64,000 bases of DNA from Microbispora oryzae (GTDB lineage Bacteria > Actinomycetota > Actinomycetes > Streptosporangiales > Streptosporangiaceae): assembly GCF_017896165.1 (NCBI RefSeq), contig NZ_JAFCNB010000002.1, positions 496,001 through 560,000 on the forward strand, given 5' to 3'. This document shows, piece after piece, positions 62,117-64,000 of the stretch. Position numbers and translations under genes: made by a program. Under the pieces are notes generated by a model. That model did not search any database. It saw only the letters and a list, made by a program, of their open reading frames with translations, and was not told the origin of the DNA. The stretch's first letter is position 1. Every line of letters starts with the position of its first letter.

Positions 62117-64000
62117 ATGGATCTGGACCGGCTTGCAGGCGGCGCGCACCACGACCCCCACTCGATCCTCGGCGCCCACATGGGGCCCGACGGAGTGACC
62201 ATAAGAGCGTTGCGACCCTTCGCGGACAAGGTCGAGGCGCTGATCGATGGCTCGGCCCACGAGATGGAACACCTCGCCTTCGGCGTCTTCGAGACCCGGC
62301 TCCCCGGGGTCGACAAGATCCCCGACTACCGGCTCCGGATCACCTATCCCCAGTCTCCGCCGTACGAGACGGGCGATCCGTACCGGCACTGGCCGACTCT
62401 GGGCGAGCTCGACCTGCACCTGATCGGCGAGGGGCGGCACGAGCGGCTGTGGGACGTGCTCGGGGCGCGGGCGCTCAGCCATGAGGACGTGGACGGCACG
62501 GCCTTCGCCGTCTGGGCGCCGAACGCCCAGGGCGTGCGGGTGATCGGCGACTTCAACCACTGGAACGGCGCGGCCCACCCCATGCGCTCGCTCGGCAGGT
62601 CGGGGGTGTGGGAGCTCTTCATCCCCGGCGTCGCGGCGGGCACCCGCTACAAGTTCCAGATCCTCGGGCTCGACGGGGTGTGGCGGGAGAAGGCCGACCC
62701 GATGGCCCGCCGCACCGAGGTGCCCCCGGCCACGGCGTCCATCGTGGAGATCTCGGATTACGAGTGGCGCGACGCGGAGTGGATGGAGGCGCGGGCCAGG
62801 CGGAACGCCCTCGACGAGCCGATGAGCACCTACGAGGTCCACCTGGGGTCGTGGCGGCCCGGCCTGTCGTACCGGGAGCTCGCGACCGAGCTGGTCGGCT
62901 ACGTGAAGGAGATGGGCTTCACCCACGTGGAGTTCCTGCCGGTGGCCGAGCACCCGTTCGGCGGGTCCTGGGGCTACCAGGTGACCTCCTACTACGCCCC
63001 GACCTCGCGCTTCGGCTCCCCCGACGACTTCCGCCACCTGGTGGACGAGCTGCACCGCGCGGGCATCGCGGTGATCGTCGACTGGGTGCCCGCCCACTTC
63101 CCGATGGACGAGTGGGCCCTGGCCCGCTTCGACGGCACGCCCCTCTACGAGCACGGCGACCCTCGCCGGGGCACCCACCCCGACTGGGGCACCTACGTCT
63201 TCGACTTCGGTCGCAAGGAGGTGCGCAACTTCCTGGTGGCCAACGCGCTCTACTGGCTCACCGAGTTTCACGTCGACGGCCTGCGGGTCGACGCCGTCGC
63301 GTCCATGCTCTACCTCGACTACTCGCGGCGCGCGGGCGAGTGGGCCCCCAACGAGTACGGCGGGCGGGAGAACCTCGACGCCATCGAGTTCCTCAAGGAG
63401 ATGAACAGCGTCGTCTACCGGGAGGCGCCCGGGATCGTGACGATCGCGGAGGAGTCGACCGCCTGGCCCGGCGTCTCTCGGCCGGTGCATCTCGGCGGCC
63501 TCGGGTTCGGGTTCAAGTGGAACATGGGCTGGATGCACGACACCCTGGCCTACCTGGCCCACGAGCCGATCTTCCGGCAGTACCACCATCACCAGCTGAC
63601 GTTCTCGCTGATGTACGCCTTCTCGGAGAACTTCGTGCTGCCGCTGTCGCACGACGAGGTCGTCCACCTGAAGGGGTCGCTGCTCGGGAAGATGCCCGGC
63701 GACGAGTGGCAGCGCTTCGCCGGCCTGCGGTGCCTCTACGCGTTCATGTGGGCGCACCCCGGCAAGCAGCTGCTCTTCATGGGCGGCGAGTTCGGCCAGG
63801 GCTCGGAGTGGTCGGAGGCGAACGGCCTCGACTGGTGGGTGCTCGACTTCGACTTCCACCAGGGCGTCCGGCGCCTGGTGAAGGACCTCAACCGGATCTA
63901 CCGGGAGACGCCCGCCCTCTACTCGCAGGACTTCACGCCCGACGGCTTCCGCTGGATCGACGCCGACGACGCCCCCGGCAACACCTTCTCGTTCCTCAGG
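62117..64000 (+). CDS. glgB: 1,4-alpha-glucan branching enzyme, C-terminus outside window
   Basis: GlgB makes alpha-1,6 branches in glycogen. The 628 codons visible are open to the window end. They show a short N-terminus ([16 protein letters not shown]), a CBM48 module ([20 protein letters not shown]), and the GH13_9 barrel with [18 protein letters not shown], the nucleophile in [16 protein letters not shown], the acid Glu in [10 protein letters not shown] and LSHDEVVH. The ATG 62117 fits the family start. It lies 140 nt after mak and completes the GlgE pathway block. About 90-100 residues are missing. Confidence 0.95.
   Translation, partial: MDLDRLAGGAHHDPHSILGAHMGPDGVTIRALRPFADKVEALIDGSAHEMEHLAFGVFETRLPGVDKIPDYRLRITYPQSPPYETGDPYRHWPTLGELDLHLIGEGRHERLWDVLGARALSHEDVDGTAFAVWAPNAQGVRVIGDFNHWNGAAHPMRSLGRSGVWELFIPGVAAGTRYKFQILGLDGVWREKADPMARRTEVPPATASIVEISDYEWRDAEWMEARARRNALDEPMSTYEVHLGSWRPGLSYRELATELVGYVKEMGFTHVEFLPVAEHPFGGSWGYQVTSYYAPTSRFGSPDDFRHLVDELHRAGIAVIVDWVPAHFPMDEWALARFDGTPLYEHGDPRRGTHPDWGTYVFDFGRKEVRNFLVANALYWLTEFHVDGLRVDAVASMLYLDYSRRAGEWAPNEYGGRENLDAIEFLKEMNSVVYREAPGIVTIAEESTAWPGVSRPVHLGGLGFGFKWNMGWMHDTLAYLAHEPIFRQYHHHQLTFSLMYAFSENFVLPLSHDEVVHLKGSLLGKMPGDEWQRFAGLRCLYAFMWAHPGKQLLFMGGEFGQGSEWSEANGLDWWVLDFDFHQGVRRLVKDLNRIYRETPALYSQDFTPDGFRWIDADDAPGNTFSFLR

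Noticed and set aside
62117..64000. Minus-strand 586-codon frame at the window end
   Set aside because: It is antisense to glgB, which is open to the window end with CBM48 and GH13 motifs.

Overview
This window is chromosomal DNA from a very GC-rich actinobacterium, probably a Streptosporangiaceae-type filamentous genus (family guess only). The grounds are high third-position GC, many GTG starts, and the gene order. leuB, serA, ilvC, ilvH, ilvB, gatB/gatA/gatC, ligA, a MetE-like gene, mnmA, iscS, etfA and etfB follow, on one strand, the order known from Mycobacterium tuberculosis (about Rv2995c to Rv3029c). I saw no rRNA, tRNA, CRISPR array or transposase.

Layout. 1-2.3 kb: leuB (cut by the window edge), a candidate small gene, and serA. 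2.7-6.9 kb: four plus-strand genes (SseB-like, GPH-type sugar transporter, secreted CAP protein, DUF1707-FHA). 7.0-10.7 kb: ilvC, ilvH and ilvB behind a leader peptide and terminator (attenuator). 10.7-16.6 kb: a membrane GGDEF-EAL protein, a 2-hydroxyacid dehydrogenase and a VanW-family protein. 16.7-21.8 kb: gatC-gatA-gatB, interrupted by two tightly coupled genes of lower GC, an OLD-like AAA ATPase and a DUF4276/TOPRIM-like protein. This pair is my best candidate for an undescribed, possibly defensive system. 22.0-25.8 kb: a small secreted protein, an AraC regulator and a second GGDEF-EAL protein. 26.0-27.5 kb: a secreted GH6-CBM2 cellulase behind a perfect CebR-type operator.

27.6-39.2 kb: ligA, a MetE-like protein, an MBL hydrolase, mnmA, a DUF695-like protein, iscS, a TetR-MFS pair and etfBA. 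39.5-42.9 kb: a membrane glycosyltransferase and a two-component system. 42.9-45.3 kb: an orphan transketolase/E1-like enzyme. 45.4-50.9 kb: three consecutive membrane Ser/Thr kinases. 51.0-53.6 kb: a YbaK-type deacylase, an M55 aminopeptidase, a small coiled-coil protein and an enoyl-CoA hydratase. 53.8-64.0 kb: the alpha-glucan block, glgP divergent from glgE-treS-mak-glgB, with glgB cut by the window end.

How the genes work together. The ilv, leu and ser genes make branched-chain amino acids and serine, and ilv is predicted to be controlled by leader-peptide attenuation. TreS interconverts maltose and trehalose, Mak phosphorylates maltose, GlgE extends glucans from maltose-1-phosphate, GlgB branches them and GlgP degrades them. 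IscS and MnmA provide tRNA thiolation, and GatCAB completes Gln- and Asn-tRNA. Several genes carry short degenerate tandem repeats just past their stop codons, a pattern seen at six loci.
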